Shown here: in pieces, positions 7,698 through 15,906 of the stretch
Layout: every line of letters begins with the position of its first letter
Numbering within the stretch: position 1 is the stretch's first letter
NCBI RefSeq assembly: GCF_028462125.1
Contig: NZ_CP115469.1
Span: 1-64,000 of the forward strand
Length of the DNA: 64,000 nt
From: Leptospira sp. GIMC2001
GTDB taxonomy: Bacteria; Spirochaetota; Leptospiria; Leptospirales; Leptospiraceae
Direction: 5' to 3'
The notes under the pieces: model-generated
What the model was told of the DNA's origin: nothing
The model's database searches: none
What the model saw: the letters and a program-made list of their open reading frames with translations, nothing else
Made by a program: the position numbers and the translations under genes

Positions 7698-7729
7698 TTG
7701 ACTTGCAGATAATTCTAACCATTTCGTCC
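7698..7729 (+). promoter_or_regulatory. candidate phage late promoter A (terminase)
   Basis: TTGACT at 7698 and GTCC at 7726 (28 nt start to start), then 9 nt to ATG 7739 with no Shine-Dalgarno. One of seven copies of the TTGnnn-N21/22-GTCC motif that precede the structural operons. Confidence 0.6.
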
Positions 7730-7738
7730 AGCTTTTGT

Positions 7739-8305
7739 ATGGAAGATACCAAGCCAACGCAAGCTCCTAAAAAGAAAACTGCACCTAAGAAAAAGAAGGC
7801 ACCGGCCAAGAAGAAGGTAAAGGTCGCAAGTGCACCTGCTTATCCACTTAATCCTCATACGAAACTATCTATTGATCAATGGCACTGCTTGTGGCTCACA
7901 TTAGCCGGTCAGACTGTTAAGCAAATTGCGAGTACTTTAAATATTTCAGAACAAACGATATACAGTTGGCAAACGAGAAATGAACCTGCTGCAATAAGCT
8001 ACCGAGAAGCTCTAGCAGAAGAGGTTAGGGTAAGGAACGATTTCGCACGAGAAAAAGCTCAGACTATAGTCGTAAAGTTCTACGATGTTCTTGATGCATG
8101 GGTTGATAAACTCAAGAAACAGAAGGGCTCTTTGGATCCCAAGCACGTAGCCAATATCGTAGCGATTCTCAATGCATCCAAGTGGATGTTCACAAACGAA
8201 AAGAAGACGAAGGATGATGATAAAAAGAAAGAAGCTCTGATCAGTGCATTTGAGCAATTCATAAAAGAAGAAATCACGAACCAACAAATCTCAATGGGTG
8301 AATGA
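7739..8305 (+). CDS. terminase small subunit candidate
   Basis: 188 residues from ATG 7739; an upstream in-frame TTG exists but lies inside the promoter motif. The N-terminus has a lysine/alanine/proline-rich tail (APKKKTAPKKKKAPAKKK) like histone H1 tails. QTVKQIASTLNISEQTIYSW near residues 58-77 is an HTH, and helices follow. It precedes and overlaps the large terminase gene, so it is expected to recognise the packaging site. The tail probably adds non-specific DNA binding. Confidence 0.8.
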   Translation: MEDTKPTQAPKKKTAPKKKKAPAKKKVKVASAPAYPLNPHTKLSIDQWHCLWLTLAGQTVKQIASTLNISEQTIYSWQTRNEPAAISYREALAEEVRVRNDFAREKAQTIVVKFYDVLDAWVDKLKKQKGSLDPKHVANIVAILNASKWMFTNEKKTKDDDKKKEALISAFEQFIKEEITNQQISMGE

Positions 8306-10028
8306 GATGTTGGATATTCTTTCCAAGATCAAAGGAACACAATTCGAGAACTTAGATCCCGAGACAATAGCCCAAGTCTTGAATAAAGTCAAAGCTGAGT
8401 TATTCGACAAAGCTAAGGGTGAGAACAGAGAAAAGATAATTTGCAGGAAACGTGCAGTTGGAAGAAAAGGGCAGTTTCTCTTTTTTTGCCGTCACTATTT
8501 CCCACATTATTTCAACATTCCGTTTGGTGAGCAGCAAATGGAGCTCATTAACCTAATTCAGTCTTACCGAGCTCGTAGAAAACCCGATGGAACCAAATTT
8601 AGACCGCCTCTTAAGGCTCTGGTAGCGATTTCTAGAGGATTTGGTAAGTCAACTATACTAACACTATGCGGAGTGCTCTGGTTGCTTCTAACGGGCACCT
8701 GGAAGTTCCCGATTCTCATTTCATCAACTCTGAATCAGGCGAAAGAATTCTTGAGAAAGATTCAGGAAGAGATCGAGGACAATGCAATTCTCTATAAGGA
8801 TTTTCCCGAGCTCATGCCCAAGAAAGATATCAAGGGGCAGAACGTAGCCTGGAATGACTACGACCTCGTGTTTGTCGGTGGGTTCCGGGTTATAGCAAAA
8901 GGTTGGGGAAATGCGATTCGAGGTAAGAGACACAAGAACATAAGACCCGATGCGCTTCTCTTAGATGATCCCGATGAAGAAAAGGATGTTGCTTCTGATA
9001 CGACTATGACTCGTAAGTATCGGTGGTTAGAGAGAGCTGCTCTCAAGCTCGGACAAGTCTGGGGTATAGATGCTATTCTCTCTTATACAACTATTGCACC
9101 TAACTGTGTTGGAGAGTATGTTTATAATTCCGAGAGATATAGAGATTGGATAAAACATAAGTACAGGGCTATCATTACAGACGAGAATGGAGTAGAGCGT
9201 TCAGCGTGGCCTGCAGGAGCTCCTCTTGAGACTTTACAGAAGGAAAGGGAAGATGACCCGATCACATTCGCACAAGAACGTCAGAACGATCCTCTTGCCG
9301 AAATTGGACAGAAGTTTAAGGGATTCATCCAGACATGGGAATTTGAAAGACCTGTTGATTGGACTGGATGGACACTGGCTCTTGCAGTTGACTTGTCACT
9401 CGGAAAAACTGAGAGATCCGACTACTCAGCTATTGTTGGACTCGGACTTAGTCCTCAAGGAAAATTCTATGAACTGTTTTCTGATATTGAAAGAAGAAGA
9501 CCAGACCAAATTCAAAAAGATCTTATCAAAGCAATCAAAGCCTTTCCATGGAATAAAGTAGGGATCGAGACCAATGGTGGACAGGAATACTTTCTCGATG
9601 GATTCAAGAAACACGTAGAAGAGCATAACGAATTGTGTGCGAACGGAGTTGATGGACTCACAAGAGCCGACATGATTTTGATTCCCATCGAAGGAATCAA
9701 TAACTCAGGAGACAAGATCAAGAGAATTGAAGGTGCACTTCAAACTCTAATCGAATCTGGACTCATGTTGCTGAGAGCCGGAAAGACATTGCTCTTTGAA
9801 ATGTTAAATGAATTCCCGTACAAGAAACTCGATGGACCTGATGCACTTGAGATGGCTCATAGGCTTATCACTGAAATGGCAGGGAATTTCGTTTCTGTTG
9901 GAGGAGGTAGTTCACTCTACATTCCAAAAGGTTCAGCTACTGGATCTTCTAACGAGTCTCCTCCTCAAGAAAAAGGATACACACTCCAGCAACTTCAAGC
10001 AATGAGAAGAAAGAAAAGAGGATTCTAG
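8298..10028 (+). CDS. terL: terminase large subunit
   Basis: 576 residues. The ATPase part has Walker A SRGFGKST (about residues 112-119) and Walker B ALLLDDPDEEKD (about 219-230). The RNase H-like nuclease begins AVDLSLGKTERSDYSAIVGLG near 362, with IETNGGQEYF near 424. It packages DNA through the portal and cuts concatemers. Start is GTG 8298 or ATG 8307, both overlapping the small subunit. Unusually, the portal gene lies about 1.1 kb further on. Confidence 0.93.
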   Translation: MNEMLDILSKIKGTQFENLDPETIAQVLNKVKAELFDKAKGENREKIICRKRAVGRKGQFLFFCRHYFPHYFNIPFGEQQMELINLIQSYRARRKPDGTKFRPPLKALVAISRGFGKSTILTLCGVLWLLLTGTWKFPILISSTLNQAKEFLRKIQEEIEDNAILYKDFPELMPKKDIKGQNVAWNDYDLVFVGGFRVIAKGWGNAIRGKRHKNIRPDALLLDDPDEEKDVASDTTMTRKYRWLERAALKLGQVWGIDAILSYTTIAPNCVGEYVYNSERYRDWIKHKYRAIITDENGVERSAWPAGAPLETLQKEREDDPITFAQERQNDPLAEIGQKFKGFIQTWEFERPVDWTGWTLALAVDLSLGKTERSDYSAIVGLGLSPQGKFYELFSDIERRRPDQIQKDLIKAIKAFPWNKVGIETNGGQEYFLDGFKKHVEEHNELCANGVDGLTRADMILIPIEGINNSGDKIKRIEGALQTLIESGLMLLRAGKTLLFEMLNEFPYKKLDGPDALEMAHRLITEMAGNFVSVGGGSSLYIPKGSATGSSNESPPQEKGYTLQQLQAMRRKKRGF

Positions 10029-10091
10029 ATTTTTATATTTTTGGTCGGTATATTAAATTGTTATTTTCTTTTGTTCTTTTCGTATATAGAT

Positions 10092-10182
10092 TCGCATCCC
10101 TAAGAGTGCGATTCATGAGTCTCACTCCAGAGTGCGAATCACAAACTGCTAATATAGATTTGAGTCTCACTCTAGAGTGAGA
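10092..10182. repeat. operator-like palindrome array
   Basis: Three related palindromes: TCGCA...TGCGA (10092-10111), the imperfect TCTCACTCCAGAGTGCGA (10120-10137), and the perfect 18-bp TCTCACTCTAGAGTGAGA (10165-10182). The last two differ at two bases and start 45 bp apart. Their half-site TCTCA/TGAGA is shared with the dispersed palindrome family but with an 8-nt centre. Confidence 0.65.
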
Positions 10183-10277
10183 ATAACTTTCTTCCATAAT
10201 CAGGGTTTGCTATAGCAGAGGACAAAAGTCCAAAAACACGAAATTTAAGCAATTTTCATGATTTTCATCGAAAAATC

Positions 10278-10305
10278 CTCGAGGGGGCAATTGTGCCCTG
10301 TCGAG
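10278..10305. other. imperfect hairpin
   Basis: CTCGA (10278-10282) pairs with TCGAG (10301-10305). Inside it GGGCA (10285-10289) pairs with TGCCC (10294-10298) around ATTG, with a 2-nt internal loop on each side. Confidence 0.5.
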
Positions 10306-10356
10306 CGGAACAGATATTTCATCCGTTATATTAGAATATATCTATAATTTGGAGTT

Positions 10357-10382
10357 AAAAAAATGCCCGAACGAATTCGGGC
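10357..10382 (-). terminator. rho-independent terminator on the minus strand
   Basis: GCCCGAA and TTCGGGC (10365-10382) form a 7-bp stem with a 4-nt loop. Read on the minus strand it is followed by A then seven T (10357-10363). No minus-strand gene ends here, so it implies an untranslated leftward transcript from within the island. Confidence 0.65.
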
Positions 10383-10441
10383 CAAATGATCTGATATACG
10401 ATCGAACTTCTGTATTCTACATGCAAACACAGAAGGAGGGA

Positions 10442-10460
10442 CCGATACTGAGAGTATCGG
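10442..10460. other. hairpin with 8-bp stem
   Basis: CCGATACT and AGTATCGG are perfect complements around GAG, preceded by AGAAGGAGGGA. No T-tract follows. Confidence 0.5.
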
Positions 10461-10702
10461 AATCACTTGACTGAGAATAAAATGTGAGAATAACTTGGAT
10501 GCTTGAATGGGATTCGAAATCAAAATAAAGTATGCAATTCGATTTGGAAAAAGAACATCCAGAGTTTTTACTTTAATTAATACCCTTTTGATCGAATAAT
10601 CCAAAACCTAACACAATTTTATAATTTCTCACTTGACTCATTGCTGAATTGAAGGAGAGTGTACTTGCGACAGAGACTCATGCTTCACAGCAAAGGTTTC
10701 GA

Positions 10703-10730
10703 GGGAGTTCTAGAGAAATCTAGGACTCCT
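10703..10730. other. 12-pair hairpin with GAAA tetraloop
   Basis: The arms 10703-10714 and 10719-10730 pair throughout, with two G-T wobbles, around a GAAA tetraloop. GNRA loops are typical of functional RNA, so this is the best single indication that part of the island acts as RNA. Confidence 0.55.
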
Positions 10731-10851
10731 TTCAATTCATAACCTCCTCCATAATTTCTACTCAATTCGGCTTTTCTTCTAATGCGACATAACGTGCATT
10801 ATGGGAAGTTGAGTTTTTGGTAGCGACATTTATGTCGTGACCGTTTAAATT

Positions 10852-10869
10852 TACGGGAAAATTCCCGTA
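10852..10869. other. inverted repeat TACGGGAA/TTCCCGTA
   Basis: Perfect 8-bp complementary arms separated by AA. As RNA, the realistic stem is ACGGG/CCCGT; as DNA it is an almost perfect palindrome that could bind a dimer. Confidence 0.45.
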
Positions 10870-11034
10870 TTCTTCAGTTGACGAATTCCCTGTAAAATCT
10901 TCCGCTTATTTATCAACTTAGGACAAAATCAGTGCCAAATAAAGCGCATGTTTTGTCATTGATAAGAAAATTCTTTTGTAAATCATTTGAAAACCCAAAA
11001 TTGCTATTTTGCCGAGAATCGGCGTATAAAGGGG

Positions 11035-11064
11035 TTTGTAAACGTTTGCAAATTATTTGCAAAT
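11035..11064. repeat. iteron-like repeats before the portal promoter
   Basis: TTTGTAAAC (11035), TTTGCAAAT (11045) and TTTGCAAAT (11056) are spaced 10 and 11 bp, one helical turn, and end 15 bp before the -35-like element of the portal promoter. TTTGCAAA is itself palindromic. They may be activator or repressor sites, or origin iterons. Confidence 0.5.
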
Positions 11065-11078
11065 AATTTAAAAACTCC

Positions 11079-11109
11079 TTGAACAATAAATAGAGCATTG
11101 TCTTTGTCC
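11079..11109 (+). promoter_or_regulatory. candidate phage late promoter B (portal)
   Basis: TTGAAC at 11079 and GTCC at 11106 (27 nt start to start), then 9 nt to ATG 11119 with no Shine-Dalgarno. Same motif as A, C, D, E, F and G. Confidence 0.6.
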
Positions 11110-11118
11110 GATTTCCAT

Positions 11119-12828
11119 ATGGGAAGACCACGCGGACCGAATTTCGAGAAAAACAATTACTACAGAATGCCTCGTCACATGAGGCAAGAGAAAGAAGTGA
11201 AAGGCAGGGTGATCGAAGAATCAAAAATCTTTGAGCCAACACCTGAGGGTATAGCTGAATTCAGAAAGTCCGCTATCTACCAACCTGCCAGAAAAGCAGT
11301 TGAGCAAGCTGTAAAGATCAATAACCAGATTCATGACATTCTCGCAAGTGCCAAAGATCGTAAGAATCCGATTTATTCAGATGAACAATTTGCGATGATT
11401 GATCGCGGTGTGAAAGTAAGACCGATTTACAGAGTTCCCACAGATGATCTGAGGAATATCTCGTACTCGAGTTCTCTCATCGGTGGTATTCACCAAATAG
11501 TCTCCGATGACGTTTCTATGTACTGCCAGTATCAAAAAGATCCAGGCTATAAATTCGAGCTCAAAGATCCGAACGAAAAGATCGATGGTAAGCTTCAGTT
11601 GGAAATGGATGAACTTGGGAAAATGCTTTTGATCATGGGAGACAAATCCTCTCACGACTGGCGTGAACGAAATAGAATGCATGAAGTATTGGAGATGGCT
11701 ACTCGGGACACTCTGGCAGTCGATGAAGTGTGCTACCTTCGAACCTACAACGCGTTTGGAAAGCTGATAGACGTTCGATATCTTGATCCAGGCACCATGT
11801 TTAAAGTTGATCCACGGAAAGGCTACTCAGGGGACAAACGAATCACTCACGTTCAAATGATTCGAGGTCGTGTCATAGAGACTTTCGAAGCTGGTAGAAT
11901 TGTACTCCGGAATAAGAACAATCTATCGGACGTGAGAATGAACGGTTTCGGATTTTCACCCATCGAGCAATGTTTAATAGAAATCATGTCCCTGCTCTTC
12001 ACTATAAAGCACAACGCGGATCGATTCAATTCCAGGAATCCTCCTAAGGTATTGCTCACGGCCGAAAACAACATCTCGAAAGCCGACCAAGAAAGATTGG
12101 AATTGGAATGGGAAAATGCTTATTACGGAGGTCGCGATTCGTTCAAGGTTCCGATGCTCTTTGGTTCAGGAAAAATGCAGGTTCACAATCTAGATGTATC
12201 CGATGACTTCGAGTTCGATAAAGTCCTTCAGATGTCTAGCTCTTTGATCATAGCAGCTCATGGAATGGATGCTGCTCAATTAGGACTCAAACTCTATCAG
12301 TCAACAGCTCTCTCAGAACCTTCTACAGACGGAAGACAACATTTTGCTCGTGACCGTATGCACGGAGCGATCATGGGATTTCACCAAGATTGTCTCAACG
12401 AACTAATTGATCCACCGGACGACCTTCCCTTTCGTCTTGTGTTTACGGGAGTTAAAACAGAAGACCTTTCCAAGAAAGCTGATCTCTCTGACAAAGAGTT
12501 CAAGACTTTTAAGTCCTTGGATGAACTCAGAAAAGAGCGCGATCTTCCAACCATGAAGGAAGAAGCGGACGAATATCTGAGACTTGGTATTTTCTCTGAG
12601 GAAGAAGCGAAGGCTCATGCAAAACTTGGAGCACTTAGAGGAAACCAGTATTATGCTCAGGCTTTCACCAAGACAATCACTCCACCAGTTCAACAACAAA
12701 TACCAGGTCAAGAAATGGGAGGTGGACAAGGACTTCCAGCTCCTGCAGGTGGTTCAATGAATAGTGACGGATTGGAGGATCTTCCATGGAATGAAGAAGA
12801 CTTTGGGGAATTCGATAATGGAGCCTGA
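11119..12828 (+). CDS. phage portal protein
   Basis: 569 residues from ATG 11119; an in-frame TTG at 11098 lies inside the promoter motif and is unlikely to be the start. Portal features include ISYSSSLIGGIHQIVSDDV near the N-terminus, YLDPGTMFKVDPRKGYSG, the stem-like FSPIEQCLIEIMSLLFTIKHNADRF split over two helices, and a C-terminus rich in glycine and proline. The dodecameric portal forms the packaging and ejection channel at one capsid vertex. It opens a transcription unit that runs to 19057. Confidence 0.85.
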   Translation: MGRPRGPNFEKNNYYRMPRHMRQEKEVKGRVIEESKIFEPTPEGIAEFRKSAIYQPARKAVEQAVKINNQIHDILASAKDRKNPIYSDEQFAMIDRGVKVRPIYRVPTDDLRNISYSSSLIGGIHQIVSDDVSMYCQYQKDPGYKFELKDPNEKIDGKLQLEMDELGKMLLIMGDKSSHDWRERNRMHEVLEMATRDTLAVDEVCYLRTYNAFGKLIDVRYLDPGTMFKVDPRKGYSGDKRITHVQMIRGRVIETFEAGRIVLRNKNNLSDVRMNGFGFSPIEQCLIEIMSLLFTIKHNADRFNSRNPPKVLLTAENNISKADQERLELEWENAYYGGRDSFKVPMLFGSGKMQVHNLDVSDDFEFDKVLQMSSSLIIAAHGMDAAQLGLKLYQSTALSEPSTDGRQHFARDRMHGAIMGFHQDCLNELIDPPDDLPFRLVFTGVKTEDLSKKADLSDKEFKTFKSLDELRKERDLPTMKEEADEYLRLGIFSEEEAKAHAKLGALRGNQYYAQAFTKTITPPVQQQIPGQEMGGGQGLPAPAGGSMNSDGLEDLPWNEEDFGEFDNGA

Positions 12829-13273
12829 GAATAACAAATTTCACAAAGGGAATTCCACGGACGGGAAACACTATTGGAAAACACCTCCTCTGCTTATGGA
12901 ATCTTTGAACAATGAATTTGCTTTTGATCACGATGCTTGTCCTTTTCCAAAACCCGATGGTTACGATGGACTTACATCCGAATGGGGAAAATCAACCTAC
13001 GTGAATCCACCTTTTGGATCGATCATGCATCAAGGCAAAAAGAAAGGCCCTACAGCTTGGGCAAGAAAAGCGATAATCGAAAATAAGAAAGGTAAAAGAG
13101 TCGTAATGGTTTATCCAATTGATAAATGGGTGTTAATGTTATTGGAAGCAGGTGCAAAAGTTCGCAACCTTGGAGATGTTAAATGGCATTCCATAGAAGA
13201 TGACACACCGGGTCCAGGAATTGGAAGACATGTAGCGTGTTTTATTCTTGATGCAAAAGCTGTATTAGAATAA
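12818..13273 (+). CDS. phage N6-adenine DNA methyltransferase (Dam-like)
   Basis: 151 residues from ATG 12818, which has GGGGA upstream and overlaps the portal stop by 11 nt. YWKTPPLLMESLN, AFDHDACPFP and the catalytic VNPPFG match the short phage Dam family that methylates adenine. It could protect phage DNA from host restriction or mark DNA for packaging. A second, unrelated adenine methylase lies at 54136-54993. Confidence 0.8.
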   Translation: MEPENNKFHKGNSTDGKHYWKTPPLLMESLNNEFAFDHDACPFPKPDGYDGLTSEWGKSTYVNPPFGSIMHQGKKKGPTAWARKAIIENKKGKRVVMVYPIDKWVLMLLEAGAKVRNLGDVKWHSIEDDTPGPGIGRHVACFILDAKAVLE

Positions 13274-13282
13274 AAACGTCTT

Positions 13283-13978
13283 ATGGCAGAAGAAAATACA
13301 ATAACCGAAACCCCGAACCAAAACGAAGTTACTCCAGAATCCAATGAATCTCAAAGTGAGACAAAGGCACCGGAGGAAAATCAAACAACCGAACCTCAAG
13401 CAGAAAGTAGTTTACCAGTAGAAGATCCAGTTCAAGGACCGATTGACGAAGTTGTGAGTGAACAGGCTTCAACATCTCCCGAAGATTCTCAAGCGGTGAA
13501 CAATGTGAATTTACACGCCAATGAGAATCTAGCAAATCCTCATGATAGCACCAATGAAACAAAACCTCAAGATCCAGATCCAAATTTGGCTCTGTCTCAA
13601 AGTGAGACAAAGGCACCGGAGGAAGACAAAAGATCGTTTATCCAGTCTGTAATTGATGGACTAAGTGCACCTGAGAAAACTACTTTGCTTCAGGCAATCA
13701 AATCGCACCACTCTTCTCCGCACAAACAAGAAGTGAAGGTTAGTTTGATAATCGATTCATTGTTAAGTGCAGTAGGTAAAAGCGAAGAGTTTGGAACCGA
13801 AGAAAAGAAAACCATTTCCGAGATTCAAGCGAAGATCATCGAGAAGCAAGGTCAACAAGAGTTCATGAACCTAGCATCGGGATTTGATTCCTTTTTAGGA
13901 AATCCTTCCTATTCCGAAGAGCAACGCTTGTCCCTACTCTCTCAATCACTAGATACTTATCTAAGTGAGTTGGGATAA
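13283..13978 (+). CDS. acidic low-complexity virion-region protein
   Basis: 231 residues. The first about 110 are rich in E, P, S, T, N and Q and contain two copies of SQSETKAPEE, encoded by a 30-bp exact DNA repeat (13349 and 13595). The C-terminal about 110 residues are helical (SFIQSVIDGLSAPEKTTLLQ). No family recognised. It lies between the methylase and a head-morphogenesis candidate, so it may be a minor capsid or assembly factor. Confidence 0.6.
   Translation: MAEENTITETPNQNEVTPESNESQSETKAPEENQTTEPQAESSLPVEDPVQGPIDEVVSEQASTSPEDSQAVNNVNLHANENLANPHDSTNETKPQDPDPNLALSQSETKAPEEDKRSFIQSVIDGLSAPEKTTLLQAIKSHHSSPHKQEVKVSLIIDSLLSAVGKSEEFGTEEKKTISEIQAKIIEKQGQQEFMNLASGFDSFLGNPSYSEEQRLSLLSQSLDTYLSELG
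13349..13368. repeat. dispersed palindrome copy 2 (in gene)
   Basis: TCTCA-AAG-TGAGA followed by CAAAGGC, inside the acidic protein gene. The left flank is not conserved, so this is a partial copy. It shares 30 bp with copy 3, so the pair may reflect duplication within the gene. Confidence 0.5.
13588..13614. repeat. dispersed palindrome copy 3 (in gene)
   Basis: Full 27-nt copy: GGCTCTGTCTCA-AAG-TGAGACAAAGGC. It is nearly identical to the intergenic copy at 23539, which argues that the DNA, not the encoded peptide, is conserved. Confidence 0.65.
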
Positions 13979-14936
13979 AGAATCTCCCTTTCTCTCTTAT
14001 CGAGCAGGAAGGGAATTCCAATTACTTGTAGGAGATCGTCTCAAGTGGCTTGAGTTTTGCGTTCTGGGTTCAGAGAAACCGAAGCTCAAGGCCTCTAAAG
14101 TCTATTTCAGAAAAGGAATATTCTCTTGGGGAAAAAAGAATCTCTCTAAATACTTTCCTCAGATATTCGGAAAAAAGAAATTTTCGGGTGATCGACCGGT
14201 CATTGCCGTGGGTGTCGAAGATCCCGAAGACTTGGACGAAGACCAATATCGGGAGTTCGATGATTGGTTATTCGAGTTCTTAGAAACCGACTGGAATCCA
14301 ACGTACAAAGAAATTGGCGAAACCGGTACCTTACTTGGATATCTTGCAGGGTACCTCACTGGAGAGCTTAAACTCCCGTCTGAGACCGTGAGAGAAATGA
14401 GCATCGAAGACTATGACCGAGCTCTTAAACATAAGCTTGGTTTTGGAATCGAGAATCGAGAGGAAATGGATAGAGTCTTTACTAAGAAACGAGAACAAGA
14501 ACTGGCTGCTGAATATGCAAGGAATCACGGAGCTGAGTGGCTTGCCATCTACAAGCGAGACGACAAGGGTGCCATGATCTTGGACGAAAATGGAAAACCT
14601 GTTCGGGGTGGAAAGCCCTATGAATATCTAACGACTATGTGGCGAGATATGATAGTTCAGTCCATCTCTGAAGGTCGAACCATGGAAGAGCTGCAATCGG
14701 ACATGGCTTATCCCGACCTAATGGACTTGGTTGAGAAAGGAACGATATCCATGGACGAATATCTCCAAGTTCTCAATGGAGATGAGTCTGGGTTGCTCAC
14801 ACTGAGATTGAATAGGAATTTTAGACGATTTGCTTGGACAGAAGCGAGTATGGCATTCAACAACGCACGTCTCGCTGCCTATGCAGAACAAGGACAAGAA
14901 TACGCGGTTTTCCGCAAAGGACAGAGGATGATGTGA
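13965..14936 (+). CDS. head morphogenesis (SPP1 gp7/MuF-like) candidate
   Basis: 323 residues from GTG 13965, overlapping the previous gene by 14 nt. The C-terminal stretch FRRFAWTEASMAFNNARLAAY resembles the MuF/gp7 pattern of minor head proteins next to portal genes. The usual following cysteine-containing tail is absent and the protein ends soon after, so it may be shortened. The position after the portal supports the call; sequence support is weak. Confidence 0.4.
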   Translation: MSWDKESPFLSYRAGREFQLLVGDRLKWLEFCVLGSEKPKLKASKVYFRKGIFSWGKKNLSKYFPQIFGKKKFSGDRPVIAVGVEDPEDLDEDQYREFDDWLFEFLETDWNPTYKEIGETGTLLGYLAGYLTGELKLPSETVREMSIEDYDRALKHKLGFGIENREEMDRVFTKKREQELAAEYARNHGAEWLAIYKRDDKGAMILDENGKPVRGGKPYEYLTTMWRDMIVQSISEGRTMEELQSDMAYPDLMDLVEKGTISMDEYLQVLNGDESGLLTLRLNRNFRRFAWTEASMAFNNARLAAYAEQGQEYAVFRKGQRMM

Positions 14937-15026
14937 TAATGGACTAGCAAAGCTTACATTGTAAAGGCAGCTCCAAATTGGGGCTCCCCTATGTCATTTT
15001 AAATGAGAGTATTGGAGTTACTTGAT

Positions 15027-15695
15027 ATGAAATTAGAGAAAATAGATCAAACCAAAACAATGTCCAGCTTCGAAATTGCTGAACTTACGAATAAGCGTCA
15101 CGATAATGTGATGACAGATGTTCGTACAATGTTGGAAAAGTTAAGTTTGCACGCTCCTGATTTTTCAGGAACGCAAAAATATGGGAATAATAATACCAGG
15201 GAGGTGTTTAATCTTCCTTACCGTGAAACGATGATTCTTGTCTCAGGCTACTCGGTCGAACTAAGAGCCAAGGTTGTAGATCGATGGATTGAACTCGAAA
15301 GGCAAGTTAAGAGATCCAAAAAACAACTTTCTCCTGAAAGAGTAGAATCAATACGAACTCGAAACAGTTTCACTAAAACCTTGGAAGAGCACGGTTGTAA
15401 TAAGCCAGCTCACTTTATAAACATAACATACATTCAAAAAGATGGATTAAATATCCCGAGAAAAAAGAAAAAAGCAGAGTATTCAAATACAGAACTTCTT
15501 CTCACTACAGCGACAGAAGCCCTATCAACTTTCCATTTAATTGCGCAAGATGTACATGGATATCATAACATAAAACCAATCGCGTCACATGTTGCGGATG
15601 TTGTCTATGATGGAAGTTACGGAATTATCGAAGAAAGAAAGAAACTAATCGGTAAGTTGGAGTCAACATCACTGATGGTATCCAAGAATGATTGA
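15027..15695 (+). CDS. Rha-family phage regulatory protein
   Basis: 222 residues from ATG 15027, chosen over ATG 15003 because GGAG lies 10 nt upstream. MSSFEIAELTNKRHDNVMTD, then FNLPYRETMILVSGYSVELR and KVVDRWIELE, match the Rha domain, known in temperate phages that interfere with infection of some host mutants. The C-terminal about 110 residues are unrecognised. Its presence inside a structural operon is odd and suggests an inserted regulatory gene. Confidence 0.8.
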   Translation: MKLEKIDQTKTMSSFEIAELTNKRHDNVMTDVRTMLEKLSLHAPDFSGTQKYGNNNTREVFNLPYRETMILVSGYSVELRAKVVDRWIELERQVKRSKKQLSPERVESIRTRNSFTKTLEEHGCNKPAHFINITYIQKDGLNIPRKKKKAEYSNTELLLTTATEALSTFHLIAQDVHGYHNIKPIASHVADVVYDGSYGIIEERKKLIGKLESTSLMVSKND

Positions 15696-15906
15696 GACTC
15701 TCTTAATATATTCTTTCTATGCTTCAATGGGAATAGCAGTTGCGCTCATTATTGGATGGTTCAAGGGAATTGCTATTACAGCTGAAGACATATTCTGTCT
15801 TCTCTTCCCGTTCGTGCACATGGCTTTATTTTTCGGGTATTACATGGTCGTTCTATTTCTGAAGTATCGATCGTTCATAGTTATTAATGGGAGAGAGAAG
15901 AAATGA
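15688..15906 (+). CDS. small membrane protein
   Basis: 72 residues with two hydrophobic segments (residues about 4-25 and 33-58) and a basic tail. It overlaps both neighbours by a few bases. It could be a small membrane regulator; holin identity is not supported. Confidence 0.6.
   Translation: MIETLLIYSFYASMGIAVALIIGWFKGIAITAEDIFCLLFPFVHMALFFGYYMVVLFLKYRSFIVINGREKK

Larger units (their letters stand above)
10029..11118. other. noncoding hairpin-dense island between terL and portal
   Basis: About 1.09 kb without a credible ORF in a phage that otherwise leaves few gaps. It holds at least ten inverted repeats, including TGCTATAGCA (10208-10217), GGAC/GTCC (10220-10231), TAATGC/GCATTA (10780-10801), CGACA/TGTCG (10824-10837), GACAAAA/TTTTGTC (10922-10957) and GCCGA/TCGGC (11011-11023), plus those listed separately. 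GTGAGAATAACTT occurs at 10177 and 10484. Possible roles are packaging site, structured RNA, origin or operator array. Confidence 0.7.

Noticed and set aside
10326..10604. 92-codon minus-strand ORF in the noncoding island
   Set aside because: It runs through a strong minus-strand terminator and other hairpins, lacks a ribosome site, and has shadow-like composition.
13349..13614. CRISPR-like or satellite repeat
   Set aside because: Only two copies 246 bp apart inside a coding region; they form part of the dispersed palindrome family and a peptide repeat.
14936..15002. Frameshifted continuation of the head-morphogenesis candidate
   Set aside because: The 66-bp gap shows no continuation in another frame with the expected cysteine-containing tail; it has only a weak hairpin AGCTCC/GGGGCT.
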